The notes: generated by a model from the letters alone, not told the origin. 11,740 nucleotides of DNA from Akkermansia muciniphila (GCA_945873715.1 CAMCFL010000043.1:1-11740); one strand, 5' to 3'. Shown: positions 1 through 7,213, counted from the stretch's first letter. Numbers and translations are program-made.

Positions 1-84
1 AGTGAGCCTCGTTACCTCGTCGCCTACGAGTTGGCCGTCGGCTTCGGAGAACGAGGGTTGCGGGGCGGGGGCGTGCGTCGGTAG
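1..84 (+). CDS. possible C-terminal tail of an upstream gene (partial)
   Basis: The frame beginning at base 1 is open and encodes 27 residues, starting SEPRYLVAYELAVGFGERG, then stops with TAG at 82-84. This is 16 nt before the sugar isomerase start. The composition is protein-like and the short gap would fit an operon, so this may be the end of a gene that begins outside the window. No family can be named from so short a piece. A frame open by chance in high-G+C DNA is the main alternative. Confidence 0.3.
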   Translation, partial: SEPRYLVAYELAVGFGERGLRGGGVRR

Positions 85-100
85 GCTATCCCGACAAACT

Positions 101-1141
101 ATGGCTAAGGCTCCCAAGTATCGTTTTTGCGCCGGACCCTGGAACTTCAGCGAGGGACGCGATCCCTACGGCCCGGAGACGCGCCCGGCGCAGACCTTCG
201 ACTGGAAGCTTCAAGCCCTGAAGGAACTGGGCTTCGACGCGATGATGTTCCACGACGACGACGCCGTGCCCGAGATCGATTCCAAGTCGCCCGCCCAGGT
301 GTTGAAGGAAGCCAAGGAACTCAAGAAGCGTCTCGATGGCGAAGGTCTGGTCGCCGAGATGGTCGCGCCCCGCCTGTGGTTTCATCCGAACACCGTCGAC
401 GGCGCCTACACCAACAACGACAAGCGCCTTCGCCGCTATGCGATTGATCGCTCCAAGCAGGCGATCGACATCGCCGGGGTGCTGGGAACCGATCTGATCG
501 TCCTCTGGTTGGCCCGCGAGGGTTCCTACCTGCGCGAATCCAAGAATGCGCGCCGTTCCGTCGATCTCCTGGTGGAGGCGATGGACGCCATGCTGACCCA
601 CAACAAGAAGATCCGCCTCGCCATCGAGCCCAAGCCGAATGAGCCGATGGATCACGCCTATATCCCGACCATCGGGCATGCCCTGGCGGTGGCGCAGTTG
701 ACCACGGCCCCGGCTCGGGTCGGTGCCCTGATCGAGTCGGCCCACGCCATCCTCGCGGGATTGGATCCCGCCGACGAAATTGATTTCGCCATGGCCTTCG
801 GGAAATTGTGGTCGCTCCATCTCAACGACCAGAACGGCCTGAAGTTCGACCAGGACAAGCCGTTTGGTTCGGCCAACCTTCGCGTGGCGTTCAATCAGGT
901 GCGTGCGCTGGAACGCAATGCCTACGGGCGCGGCGGCGAGTTCATCTGCTTCGACGTCCACCCGTTCCGCACCACCAAGCCGGAGCATTACCTCAAGCAC
1001 CTGTCCAACTCGCGCGACACGTTCCTGCGCCTGGTGGACAAGGCCCGTTCCTATCCCGAGAAAGCCGCCCAGGCCCTGATCGCCGATCGCAATTACCAGG
1101 ACCTCGATCAATTGGTCCTCAACCACCTGATGGGTTCCTGA
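101..1141 (+). CDS. xylose isomerase family sugar isomerase (TIM barrel), divergent
   Basis: The predicted 346-residue protein resembles class I D-xylose isomerases (actinobacterial type), cytoplasmic metalloenzymes that interconvert D-xylose and D-xylulose. Visible landmarks are FHDDD at 50-54 (His51 and Asp54, the ring-opening His/Asp pair), EPKPNEP at 176-182 (metal ligand Glu176 and Lys178), Glu212 and His215 in IESAHAI, KFDQD with Asp250 and Asp252, and Asp285 in CFDVHP. The C-terminus LDQLVLNHLMG matches the family's usual ending. Two active-site positions differ from Streptomyces XylA: the metal-1 Asp of FHIDLNGQ aligns with His240 (SLHLNDQ), and the substrate-pocket Phe of NLFTHP aligns with Trp93. 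The protein is about 40 residues shorter than the roughly 388-residue Streptomyces enzyme, mostly in the C-terminal arm. The ATG at 101 is chosen because upstream GTG codons add low-complexity sequence unlike the family. No xylulokinase or transporter lies nearby, so the true substrate could be another aldose. Confidence 0.85.
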   Translation: MAKAPKYRFCAGPWNFSEGRDPYGPETRPAQTFDWKLQALKELGFDAMMFHDDDAVPEIDSKSPAQVLKEAKELKKRLDGEGLVAEMVAPRLWFHPNTVDGAYTNNDKRLRRYAIDRSKQAIDIAGVLGTDLIVLWLAREGSYLRESKNARRSVDLLVEAMDAMLTHNKKIRLAIEPKPNEPMDHAYIPTIGHALAVAQLTTAPARVGALIESAHAILAGLDPADEIDFAMAFGKLWSLHLNDQNGLKFDQDKPFGSANLRVAFNQVRALERNAYGRGGEFICFDVHPFRTTKPEHYLKHLSNSRDTFLRLVDKARSYPEKAAQALIADRNYQDLDQLVLNHLMGS

Positions 1142-1179
1142 GCGACCTGCACCTCCGTCCCTGTCCCCCATTCCTCGCG

Positions 1180-1896
1180 ATGCCCATTCCCCCCGCCGGT
1201 CTCCGCCGAATCGATCAACTGCTCTCCGCCTGTGGCTACTGCTCCCGGCGGGAGGCGAAGGAATGGGTGAAACGCGGGTGGGTGATGGTGGACGGCGTGG
1301 TGGCCAAGTCGGCGGAAGACCGGGTGGACGCCGCGAAGGTGGTGGTCGAGGGCGAACCCCTCGATCATCCCGATGGCTTGCTGGTGCTCTTCCACAAGCC
1401 GGTGGGCACCATCTGCACCCACGAGGACGAGGAAGGCCCCACGATTTACGGTCTGCTCCCCGAACGTTGGAAGGATCGCAATCCGCCGGTCAGCAGCGTG
1501 GGACGCCTCGACAAGGACACCAGCGGCGTGCTCGTGCTGACCGATGACGGCGCGCTCGTCCAGAAATGGACCGCCCCGCGTCATCATGTTCCCAAGGTGT
1601 ACGAGGTGGGTCTCGATCGCGATCCGTCGCCCGATTGGATCCCGTTGTTCGCTTCCGGGACTTTCAAGATGCTGGGCGAGACCAAGCCCTGTGCGCCGGC
1701 GAAGCTGGAGTTGGTCGGACCGTGCGCCGCGCGGCTCGAACTGACCGAGGGTCGCTTCCACCAGGTGAAACGCATGTTCGGCGCGGTCGGTGCGGTGGTC
1801 ACCACCCTGCACCGATCCCGCTTCGGCCCCTATGAACTCGGGGACCTTGCCCCCGGCGCGTGGAAGTTGCTGCCGCCGGAAGCGGTGGCCACCTAG
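1180..1896 (+). CDS. rsuA: 16S rRNA pseudouridine synthase, RsuA family
   Basis: This 238-residue protein has the RsuA layout: an N-terminal S4-type RNA-binding region (about 8-55, with RIDQLLSACGYCSRREAKEW) followed by the pseudouridine synthase fold. The catalytic motif GRLDKDTSG is at 108-116, with Asp111 as the nucleophile. Further family motifs are FHKPVGTICT (71-80), APRHHVPKVYEV, and EGRFHQVKRMFGAVG at 190-204, ending in LHRSRFGPYEL and DLAPG. E. coli RsuA isomerises U516 of 16S rRNA; these tail motifs fit RsuA better than the 23S enzymes RluB, RluE or RluF, though specificity is not proven by motifs. Length is close to the E. coli protein (231). It starts 38 nt after the isomerase stop and may be co-transcribed. 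No clear ribosome binding site is visible. The ATG at 1180 is chosen because the S4 region begins directly after it. Confidence 0.88.
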   Translation: MPIPPAGLRRIDQLLSACGYCSRREAKEWVKRGWVMVDGVVAKSAEDRVDAAKVVVEGEPLDHPDGLLVLFHKPVGTICTHEDEEGPTIYGLLPERWKDRNPPVSSVGRLDKDTSGVLVLTDDGALVQKWTAPRHHVPKVYEVGLDRDPSPDWIPLFASGTFKMLGETKPCAPAKLELVGPCAARLELTEGRFHQVKRMFGAVGAVVTTLHRSRFGPYELGDLAPGAWKLLPPEAVAT

Positions 1897-1925
1897 CCGG
1901 ATTGGGTGGCCGTGGGAATCGACCG

Positions 1926-1989
1926 CCCACGAATCACACCAAACACACGAAGGAGGCGACGAGTTCGTGTGTTTGGTGTGATTCGTGGG
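1926..1989. terminator. perfect 26-bp inverted repeat between convergent genes
   Basis: The left arm 1926-1951 (begins CCCACGAATCACACC) and right arm 1964-1989 are exact reverse complements, 26 bp each, separated by a 12-nt loop (1952-1963). The repeat lies between the rsuA stop at 1896 and the end of the minus-strand remnant at 2012, so a hairpin forms in transcripts from either side. There is no U-run after either arm, so if it terminates transcription it is not a textbook intrinsic terminator. The sequence style (repeated CACGAA and ATCACAC words) suggests a dispersed repeat rather than a dedicated terminator. Confidence 0.6.
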
Positions 1990-2011
1990 TCAATCTCCCG
2001 TTTCGGGCCCG

Positions 2012-2272
2012 TCACTTCCCCGCAGGTGCCGTGACCTTGAGCAGGTAGGCGCGGCGTTGGTCGGCGAATTCCTTGATCCCGATGATCCCGCGGCCGCCAC
2101 CCGGACCGGGCCCGCCCCCGCCGCGGACGGTGCAGGTCAGGTTCTTCTCGAAATCCTCGAAGGACGAGAGCTTGCGGGTGTCGGTCTTCAGAACGCCTGC
2201 GATCAAGGCCTGATGCTTGCTGGCGATCGGTCCGAGGCGTTCCCAATCATCCGTCATGCGGGTGGCTTCCCA
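2012..2272 (-). pseudogene. C-terminal remnant of a CotH-kinase-like protein
   Basis: The frame is open from just after a TGA at 2273-2275 down to a TGA at 2012-2014. From the ATG at 2257 it encodes 81 residues. It contains DTRKLSSFEDFEKNL and, near the end, IKEFADQRRAYLL. Both resemble the far C-terminus of CotH kinase domain proteins, related to spore-coat CotH and common as large secreted proteins in PVC bacteria, where an acidic DTRK segment precedes a final RR-x-YLL helix. A Gly-rich insert (GGGGPGPGGGRG) sits between the two. The kinase-like catalytic core, normally several hundred residues, is missing and is not visible upstream in any frame. I read this as a leftover 3' end after deletion. 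A short functional gene starting at 2257 is possible but less likely. The family call comes from recall of sequence style only. Confidence 0.42.
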
Positions 2273-2317
2273 TCAAGGGTCACGGCGAAGCCAAAGGTTA
2301 CGGCACCGTCAAGGCGA

Positions 2318-2623
2318 TCAGAACTGGGTGGCCTGCAGGAACCAGAGGACAAACGGGGTCGATGTGATCAGGGCGGCCACCGTCGCGGCTCCGGCAATCA
2401 GGCCCGCGCCCAGGAAAACCAAGCGTTGGAGCACGCTTTCCGACGGGCCGGTGGGGTAGGTGGTCCGGGGCTCCATGGCCAGCCAGGCCCGGTACTCGGC
2501 GAGCCGCAGCGCCCGTCGATAGGCACGGATCATCGCATCACGGCGTTGCCGGTGGGCGATGCGGATCCGGGCGGCAACGGTGGCGGGGTCAGCAGCGCGA
2601 TCAAAGGTCAAGGTCGTGTTCAT
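2318..2623 (-). CDS. small hypothetical protein with one C-terminal membrane segment
   Basis: Family not recognised. The predicted product has 101 residues. An Arg-rich, probably helical cytoplasmic part (about 15-50, with ARIRIAHRQRRDAMIRAYRR) is followed by a short polar linker and a hydrophobic stretch at about 67-97 (LVFLGAGLIAGAATVAALI onward), long enough for one membrane span and possibly more. The many positive charges ahead of the span suggest an N-in topology. The ATG at 2623 is preferred over the GTG directly before it; no strong ribosome binding site is seen. The amphipathic segment followed by a hydrophobic one looks like real protein, unlike other frames in the neighbourhood. 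It lies 45 nt upstream of the CotH-like remnant on the same strand. Confidence 0.5.
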   Translation of the reverse strand: MNTTLTFDRAADPATVAARIRIAHRQRRDAMIRAYRRALRLAEYRAWLAMEPRTTYPTGPSESVLQRLVFLGAGLIAGAATVAALITSTPFVLWFLQATQF

Positions 2624-2770
2624 CACTCAGTCCAGAATCAATGGACTGCTGTACCCGACGGAGGCCCATCCAGTTTCAATCAATCTGGAATCAGGAGAAA
2701 TCTTTGGCCGTGCCGAACTCCGACCGGGGGTACCGGCGGCCCGCCGGTACTCGCTCCCCTTCCGCTGAGT

Positions 2771-2801
2771 GGGGGATGGCCGCGGAGAAGCGGAGAAGCG
2801 G
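2771..2801 (+). repeat. dispersed repeat family A, copy 1 (core GCCGCGGAGAAGCGGAG)
   Basis: This 31-bp unit matches the reverse complement of 3233-3263 with two differences and the direct copy at 3271-3301 with a few more. A shorter version is at 8263-8286, and a degenerate core is at 3123-3143. Copies occur in both orientations and only between genes. Confidence 0.65.
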
Positions 2802-2825
2802 AGGTGGGAGGTGAGCCTGCGTCGG

Positions 2826-2856
2826 GCGCGGGAGCGTCCTGGAGTGCGTGCAGCGT
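2826..2856 (+). repeat. dispersed repeat family B, copy 1 (core GTCCTGGAGTGCG)
   Basis: This 31-bp unit recurs at 8331-8363 with one substitution and a 2-bp indel. In both places it follows a family A unit by about 25-45 bp, so the two may be parts of one composite element. Directly after it comes CTGCCGCTTT (2860-2869), whose reverse complement is at 2989-2998, giving the island an internal inverted pair. Confidence 0.6.
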
Positions 2857-3016
2857 GAGCTGCCGCTTTCGCCCGCTCCGCCGCTGAGTGGAGCGACGAT
2901 CCCGCCTGGATCGGGGTACGCGCCGCGAGGGGTTGACTTCCGAATTGCGGGCTCATGTTCCTCTTCGGAATCTCCGTGATCTGCGACCAAAGCGGCAGGG
3001 AGTGATTGGCTCAGCG

Positions 3017-3105
3017 CGACCCCGCCGGGGTCGATGGGCGCTTTGGGGCCGGCCATCCGGCGGTCGAGCGACCGCCGGCACCATTCCGGGACGCCTCCGG
3101 CGTCC
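3017..3105. repeat. run of three G+C-rich palindromes
   Basis: Three perfect short inverted repeats follow one another. The first is 3017-3033, arms CGACCCC/GGGGTCG with a 3-nt loop. The second is 3057-3078, arms CCGGCGGTCG/CGACCGCCGG with a 2-nt spacer. The third is 3089-3105, arms GGACGCC/GGCGTCC with a 3-nt loop. Each could form a tight hairpin. The middle one is the strongest and would also suit a dimeric DNA-binding protein. Confidence 0.6.
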
Positions 3106-3232
3106 GGGTTCGGCGGGGGACAGCCGCGGGGGAGCGGAGGAAGGGCAGGATTCGCACTGCGCCCGATCGGACGTCAAACTCCACGAAGGTCCCGCATTCG
3201 GTATTCCCTTTCACCCCGCCTGCTTCCGGTCG

Positions 3233-3301
3233 CCGCTTCTCCGCTCCTCCGCGGCCATTCCCCACGCCCAGAGGAATCGCCGCGGAGTAGGGGAGAAGCG
3301 G
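3233..3301. repeat. long imperfect hairpin made of two inverted family A copies
   Basis: A family A unit on the minus strand (3233-3263) is followed after 7 nt by one on the plus strand (3271-3301). The two can pair over about 31 bp with four mismatches. Paired, inverted repeat units between genes are typical of REP/BIME-like elements. Confidence 0.6.
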
Positions 3302-3370
3302 AGGCTGCGGGTGGCCCAGGACCGGCAAGCTGCCGATCCCCCCGTCAGGGAGGGAGGGATGGCTAGGAAA

Positions 3371-3408
3371 AGTTATCCCCACTGTATCTTGTGCCTTTGT
3401 GAATAACT
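3371..3408. promoter_or_regulatory. inverted pair of DnaA-box-like 9-mers upstream of smc
   Basis: TGTGAATAA at 3398-3406 is, on the minus strand, TTATTCACA, an exact match to the TTATNCACA DnaA-box consensus. TTATCCCCA at 3373-3381 on the plus strand differs from the consensus at one base. Extended to 11 bp (3371-3381 and 3398-3408), the two form an inverted repeat with 9 of 11 positions conserved, centres 27 bp apart. The patch is AT-rich amid G+C-rich DNA and ends 64 nt before the smc start. It could be a DnaA-responsive control site, part of an origin, or an operator for another dimeric regulator. Confidence 0.4.
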
Positions 3409-3472
3409 CACCCCTATTAGTAGTGGGTTTGGCCTTGCCGTCCGACGGCCGGATTTCTCCAATGGATGGGTC

Positions 3473-6400
3473 ATGTACCTCAAGAACCTCACCGTGCTCG
3501 GGTTCAAATCGTTCGCCGACAAGACCTCGGTGAATTTTCAGCCCGGCATGACGGCCATCGTCGGCCCGAACGGGTGCGGTAAGTCCAACGTGTCCGATGC
3601 CTTGCGTTGGGTTCTCGGGGAGCAATCGGCCAAGGCCCTTCGCGGCGGCGAGATGGCCGACGTGATCTTCAACGGGACCGATGGACGGAAGCCGGTCGGG
3701 ATGGCCGAGGTCAGCCTGACCATCGGAGACGTGGACACGGAGCAGTTGAAGTCCCATGGGATTCCCCTGGATTTCAATGAGGTGACCATCACACGACGGG
3801 TGTTTCGCGACGGCGGTTCCGAGTACTTCCTGAACAAGACCTCCTGCCGGTTGCGGGATATCCAGGCGCTGTTCGCCGGTACGGGCATGGGCAAGGCCAG
3901 TTACTCGATCATGGCCCAGGGCAACATCACCCAGATCCTGTCGAGCAAGCCCGACGACCGGCGGTTGGTGTTCGAGGAGGCGGCTGGGATCACCAAGTTC
4001 AAGCAGCAGAAGCGGGAGGCACTCAGGAAGCTGGAATCCACCGACCAGAACCTGTTGCGCGTGCAGGACCTGATGAAGGAAGTGAAGCGACAGATTGGCT
4101 CGCTGCAACGTCAGGCGGGAAAGGCCAAACGCTATAAGGCGATCCAGTCGGATCTGCAGCATCTGGAGACGCAGTTGGCCCGGCATCAGTTCGACCGGTT
4201 GCAGGCGGAGATCCGCGAGCGGGAGGAGCAGTCGGAAAAGGTGAAGCTGGAGATGGAGTTGTGCCAGGAAGGCGTGCTGCGCCTCGAGGATGAGATCCTT
4301 CAGTTGCGCACGCAGTGGGGTGGATTGGAGGAACAGATCTCCGCCCTGCAACAGCAGGGCCTGGAGCTCAAGGGACAGGCGGATCGCCACGAGAGCCGGA
4401 TCGGATTCAACGAGGAGCGGTTGAACGAACTGGGAGGTCAACAGGCGCGGGCACAGGGCGATATCAGTCAGGCTCAGGAACGCAGCCTGGTCGCCGAGGC
4501 GGAGTTGGGGATGGTCAATGAGCGACTGGCCGAGTCGGAGGAACAGGTGCGCGTCCTGCGCGCTGCCCTCGAAGAGAAGCGCAACGCCGTGCTCTCGATC
4601 GAACGGCAGATGTCGGAGCGCCAGGAACAGTTGCGGGTGGCGCAATCGCAGGCCTTTTCTGCATCCCAGCAGTTGAGCCGGGCCCGTAACGAGATCAACG
4701 CCCTCGACCTCCAGAAGCAGGGGAACCTGGTGCGGCTCGAGAAGCTCCAGTCCGAGCGGGTGCAACTGGAAGAGGAACAATCCCGGTTGGAAGCGCGTCT
4801 CGCGGAGTTCACCGCCGAGTTCCAGACCGAACAACAGAACGTCCAGACCTGTCGCGGGACGCTGGAGGAACGTCAGGCGCGCCTGCGGGCCTTGCAGGGC
4901 GAGATCAGCAACGCCGCGCAGGAACTGGACGGAGCGTTGCGGCAGCAGGCCGAGAAACGTTCGAGGCTGAACGTGCTGGAGCAGCTCGACACCCAGCACG
5001 AGGGCTTCAGCCAGGGAGCGCTGGCCGCCCTGCGTCAGAGCCAGGATGTCCTCGGTTCGATCGCCGACCGGCTTCGCGTTCCCCCGGAGCACGTGGTTCC
5101 GGTCGAGGCGGTCCTCGGGCAGTACCTGCAGGTGGTGCTCACGCGGCAACCCGATGCCGCCACGCGGATCCTCGGGGATCTTCAGGCGAACAAGAAGGGC
5201 CGGGCCAGCATCGCAGCCCTGGAACTGGCCGCGGCAGCAGCCGGTGACGAAGGCTCCCCGGTCGATCCCTCCAACCCCCCGGTCGAAGGTGCGGTCGCGG
5301 CCTTGTCCGTCATCGAGGCCGAGCCCGAGATCCAGCCCTTGCTGCGGGCGTGGCTCGGACGCACCTGGATCGTCGCTGATCTGGCGTTGGCGACGGCCGG
5401 GCATTCGGCGAGTGGCGGTCGCGTCGACTTCGTCACCAGTCAGGGGGATCTGCTGACCCGGTTGGGCGTGTACACCGGCGGTGCCTCGGGAGGTTCGGGC
5501 AAGAACGCCTCCAGCATCCTCGGCCGGAAGAACCAGATCGCCGAGTTGCAGTCGGAGCTGGCTGCCCTGGTGGCGCGGGTGGAGGAGTCCGGTCGGAAGA
5601 AGGGCGCGTTGCAGAGCGAACAGACGGCGCTGCAGGCCAGCCTGGAGCAGGCCCGGACGGAACTGCGTCAGCACGAGGTGGCGGTGGCGACCCGGCAGGG
5701 CGAGTTCAATGCCCTGCAGAATTCGCGTCGTTCGCTGCGCATGAAGTTCGAGGCGGCCGTGCACGACCTCGAACACCTGACCGCCCATGAGGCGGAAGGC
5801 ATCGAGAAACGGTCACGCCTCGCCGACACCGTGGCCCAGTCCGAGACCATCGAACGCGAGGCGGTGGAGCGCGTCGCCGAATGTTCGGCAGCCGTGGAGG
5901 AGTTTCGCCAGACCCGGGACGCGGGCAATTCGGCCCTGAGCGATGCGAAGGTGGCCATGGCCACCGAGGAACAGTTGCAGGCATCGCATGCCCGGCAACG
6001 CGCCCCCCTGGAGCAACGCCTGCGTGAGTTGGGACAGTTGGTCGCCCGGTTGGAAAGCGAGTTGGGAAGCTTCGACGGTCGCCGCGCCCAGTTCGAAGCC
6101 GAGATCCAGGAGTCACGCCGTCAGGTGGAACGCTTGCGGCACGAGCGGTTGGCGGTGTCCGAACAGGTCACCGTGAAGCTGGAAGAACGGGCGGCGCTCG
6201 ACGCCGATATCGCCACGCGGGACGAGCGGTTGCGGGATCATCGGGGGCGGTTGACTTCGTTGCACACCCGGCGTGGACAACTGGATGTCGAGCTGGCGCA
6301 GAAGACGATGTCGGTTCAGGCCCTGCGGGAGCGGATCACCACCAAGTATCAGGTCGAGCTCGAGACCATCCGCGGGGAGGGACTCCGCATCACCCTGGCC

Positions 6401-7213
6401 GACGACGGTGGCATGCCCAAGGTCGAGACGGTGCCGGTCGAGGAGTTGGAGGCGGCAGGTCTGGCGACCGATTGGAACCTGGTGTCACAGCAGGTGCAGG
6501 CCTTGCAGAAGCGGTTGGATGAAATCGGGCCGGTCAACCTGGTGGCCATCGAGGAGTACGAGGAGACCGAAGGACGTCACAATTTCCTCAGCACCCAGTA
6601 CGAGGATCTGGTGAAGGCCAAGAGCGAACTCTCGGACGTGATCAACAAGATCAACGACGAGACCAAGACCATGTTCGTGGAAACCTTCGACAAGATCCGG
6701 GCGAACTTCATCGCCATGTTCACCGAGATCTTCGGCGGCGGAAAAGCGGACCTCCGGTTGGTGGAGGGGGAAGACGTGCTGGAAGCGGGCATCGAGATCG
6801 TAGCGCGTCCGCCGGGCAAACAGTTGCAGAACATCTCGCTGCTCTCCGGTGGCGAACAGACCATGACCGCCGTGGCGCTGCTGTTCTCGATCTATCAGGT
6901 GAAGCCGTCGCCGTTCTGCGTCCTCGACGAGCTGGATGCGCCGCTCGACGAGTCGAACATCCTGCGCTTCGTGAAGGTGCTGCAACGGTTCCTGGAGCAG
7001 AGCCAGTTCATCGTCATCACCCACAACAAGCGCACCATCGCCATGGCCGATGTCCTCTACGGCGTCACCATGCAGGAGCAGGGGATCAGCCGCGTGGTAT
7101 CCGTCCGGTTCAACAAGGACAAGGAAGTCGATCCCGGCCAGCGGGTGGCGAGCATCGCCGAGAGCGTCAGTCAGAAGCCGGCACCCGAGGTTGAAGTGTC
7201 CCTGTCGAAGTGA
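3473..7213 (+). CDS. smc: chromosome segregation/condensation protein SMC
   Basis: This 1246-residue protein has complete SMC architecture. SMC homodimers work with ScpA and ScpB to load on DNA and extrude loops, organising and separating sister chromosomes. The N-terminal head begins MYLKNLTVLGFKSFADKT and carries Walker A GPNGCGKS at 31-38 and the Q-loop at Gln149 (SIMAQGNI). The first coiled coil runs about 170-505 and the hinge about 511-675 (GFSQGALAAL to VDFVTSQGDLLTRLGVYTGG). The second coiled coil runs about 690-1005. The C-terminal head has GPVNLVAIEEYEE from 1019, signature LSGGEQ at 1124-1129, Walker B FCVLDELD at 1148-1155 (Asp1152, Glu1153), D-loop APLDESN and the switch His1184 in ITHNKRT. 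All ATPase elements are intact. The length is slightly above the usual 1150-1200. The ATG at 3473 gives the canonical N-terminus. smc stands alone on its strand here, with scpA and scpB absent, and converges on the methyltransferase with a 31-nt gap. Confidence 0.97.
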   Translation: MYLKNLTVLGFKSFADKTSVNFQPGMTAIVGPNGCGKSNVSDALRWVLGEQSAKALRGGEMADVIFNGTDGRKPVGMAEVSLTIGDVDTEQLKSHGIPLDFNEVTITRRVFRDGGSEYFLNKTSCRLRDIQALFAGTGMGKASYSIMAQGNITQILSSKPDDRRLVFEEAAGITKFKQQKREALRKLESTDQNLLRVQDLMKEVKRQIGSLQRQAGKAKRYKAIQSDLQHLETQLARHQFDRLQAEIREREEQSEKVKLEMELCQEGVLRLEDEILQLRTQWGGLEEQISALQQQGLELKGQADRHESRIGFNEERLNELGGQQARAQGDISQAQERSLVAEAELGMVNERLAESEEQVRVLRAALEEKRNAVLSIERQMSERQEQLRVAQSQAFSASQQLSRARNEINALDLQKQGNLVRLEKLQSERVQLEEEQSRLEARLAEFTAEFQTEQQNVQTCRGTLEERQARLRALQGEISNAAQELDGALRQQAEKRSRLNVLEQLDTQHEGFSQGALAALRQSQDVLGSIADRLRVPPEHVVPVEAVLGQYLQVVLTRQPDAATRILGDLQANKKGRASIAALELAAAAAGDEGSPVDPSNPPVEGAVAALSVIEAEPEIQPLLRAWLGRTWIVADLALATAGHSASGGRVDFVTSQGDLLTRLGVYTGGASGGSGKNASSILGRKNQIAELQSELAALVARVEESGRKKGALQSEQTALQASLEQARTELRQHEVAVATRQGEFNALQNSRRSLRMKFEAAVHDLEHLTAHEAEGIEKRSRLADTVAQSETIEREAVERVAECSAAVEEFRQTRDAGNSALSDAKVAMATEEQLQASHARQRAPLEQRLRELGQLVARLESELGSFDGRRAQFEAEIQESRRQVERLRHERLAVSEQVTVKLEERAALDADIATRDERLRDHRGRLTSLHTRRGQLDVELAQKTMSVQALRERITTKYQVELETIRGEGLRITLADDGGMPKVETVPVEELEAAGLATDWNLVSQQVQALQKRLDEIGPVNLVAIEEYEETEGRHNFLSTQYEDLVKAKSELSDVINKINDETKTMFVETFDKIRANFIAMFTEIFGGGKADLRLVEGEDVLEAGIEIVARPPGKQLQNISLLSGGEQTMTAVALLFSIYQVKPSPFCVLDELDAPLDESNILRFVKVLQRFLEQSQFIVITHNKRTIAMADVLYGVTMQEQGISRVVSVRFNKDKEVDPGQRVASIAESVSQKPAPEVEVSLSK

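Larger units (their letters stand above)
2624..3472. other. gene-free repeat island upstream of smc
   Basis: About 850 bp separate the small membrane protein from smc. Several frames stay open here on both strands, but their translations are rich in Pro, Gly, Arg and Ser, change frame across repeats and resemble no protein I know. The region holds dispersed repeats, a run of three short palindromes, a long hairpin and an AT-rich patch with DnaA-box-like sites, each listed separately. I see no tRNA or rRNA. Confidence 0.6.

Noticed and set aside
2..100. N-terminal extension of the sugar isomerase to a GTG at base 2
   Set aside because: The added 33 residues are low-complexity and unlike xylose isomerases, and the ATG at 101 gives the expected N-terminus.
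86..1171. Long minus-strand frame opposite the sugar isomerase
   Set aside because: The plus-strand frame carries clear family motifs. The antisense product is Gly/Val/His-rich with no recognisable domain.
2691..3406. Several open frames of about 90-170 codons in the repeat island, both strands
   Set aside because: They are assembled from dispersed repeats and palindromes, are rich in Pro/Gly/Arg/Ser, and overlap one another with no family resemblance or plausible start site.
3011..5788. Very long open frame (925 codons) on the minus strand, antisense to smc
   Set aside because: It lies opposite the start of a complete smc with every ATPase motif. Its translation is a Leu/Gln/Arg/His-rich mirror of coiled-coil codons and it runs on into the repeat island. 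Such shadows are common in high-G+C DNA.
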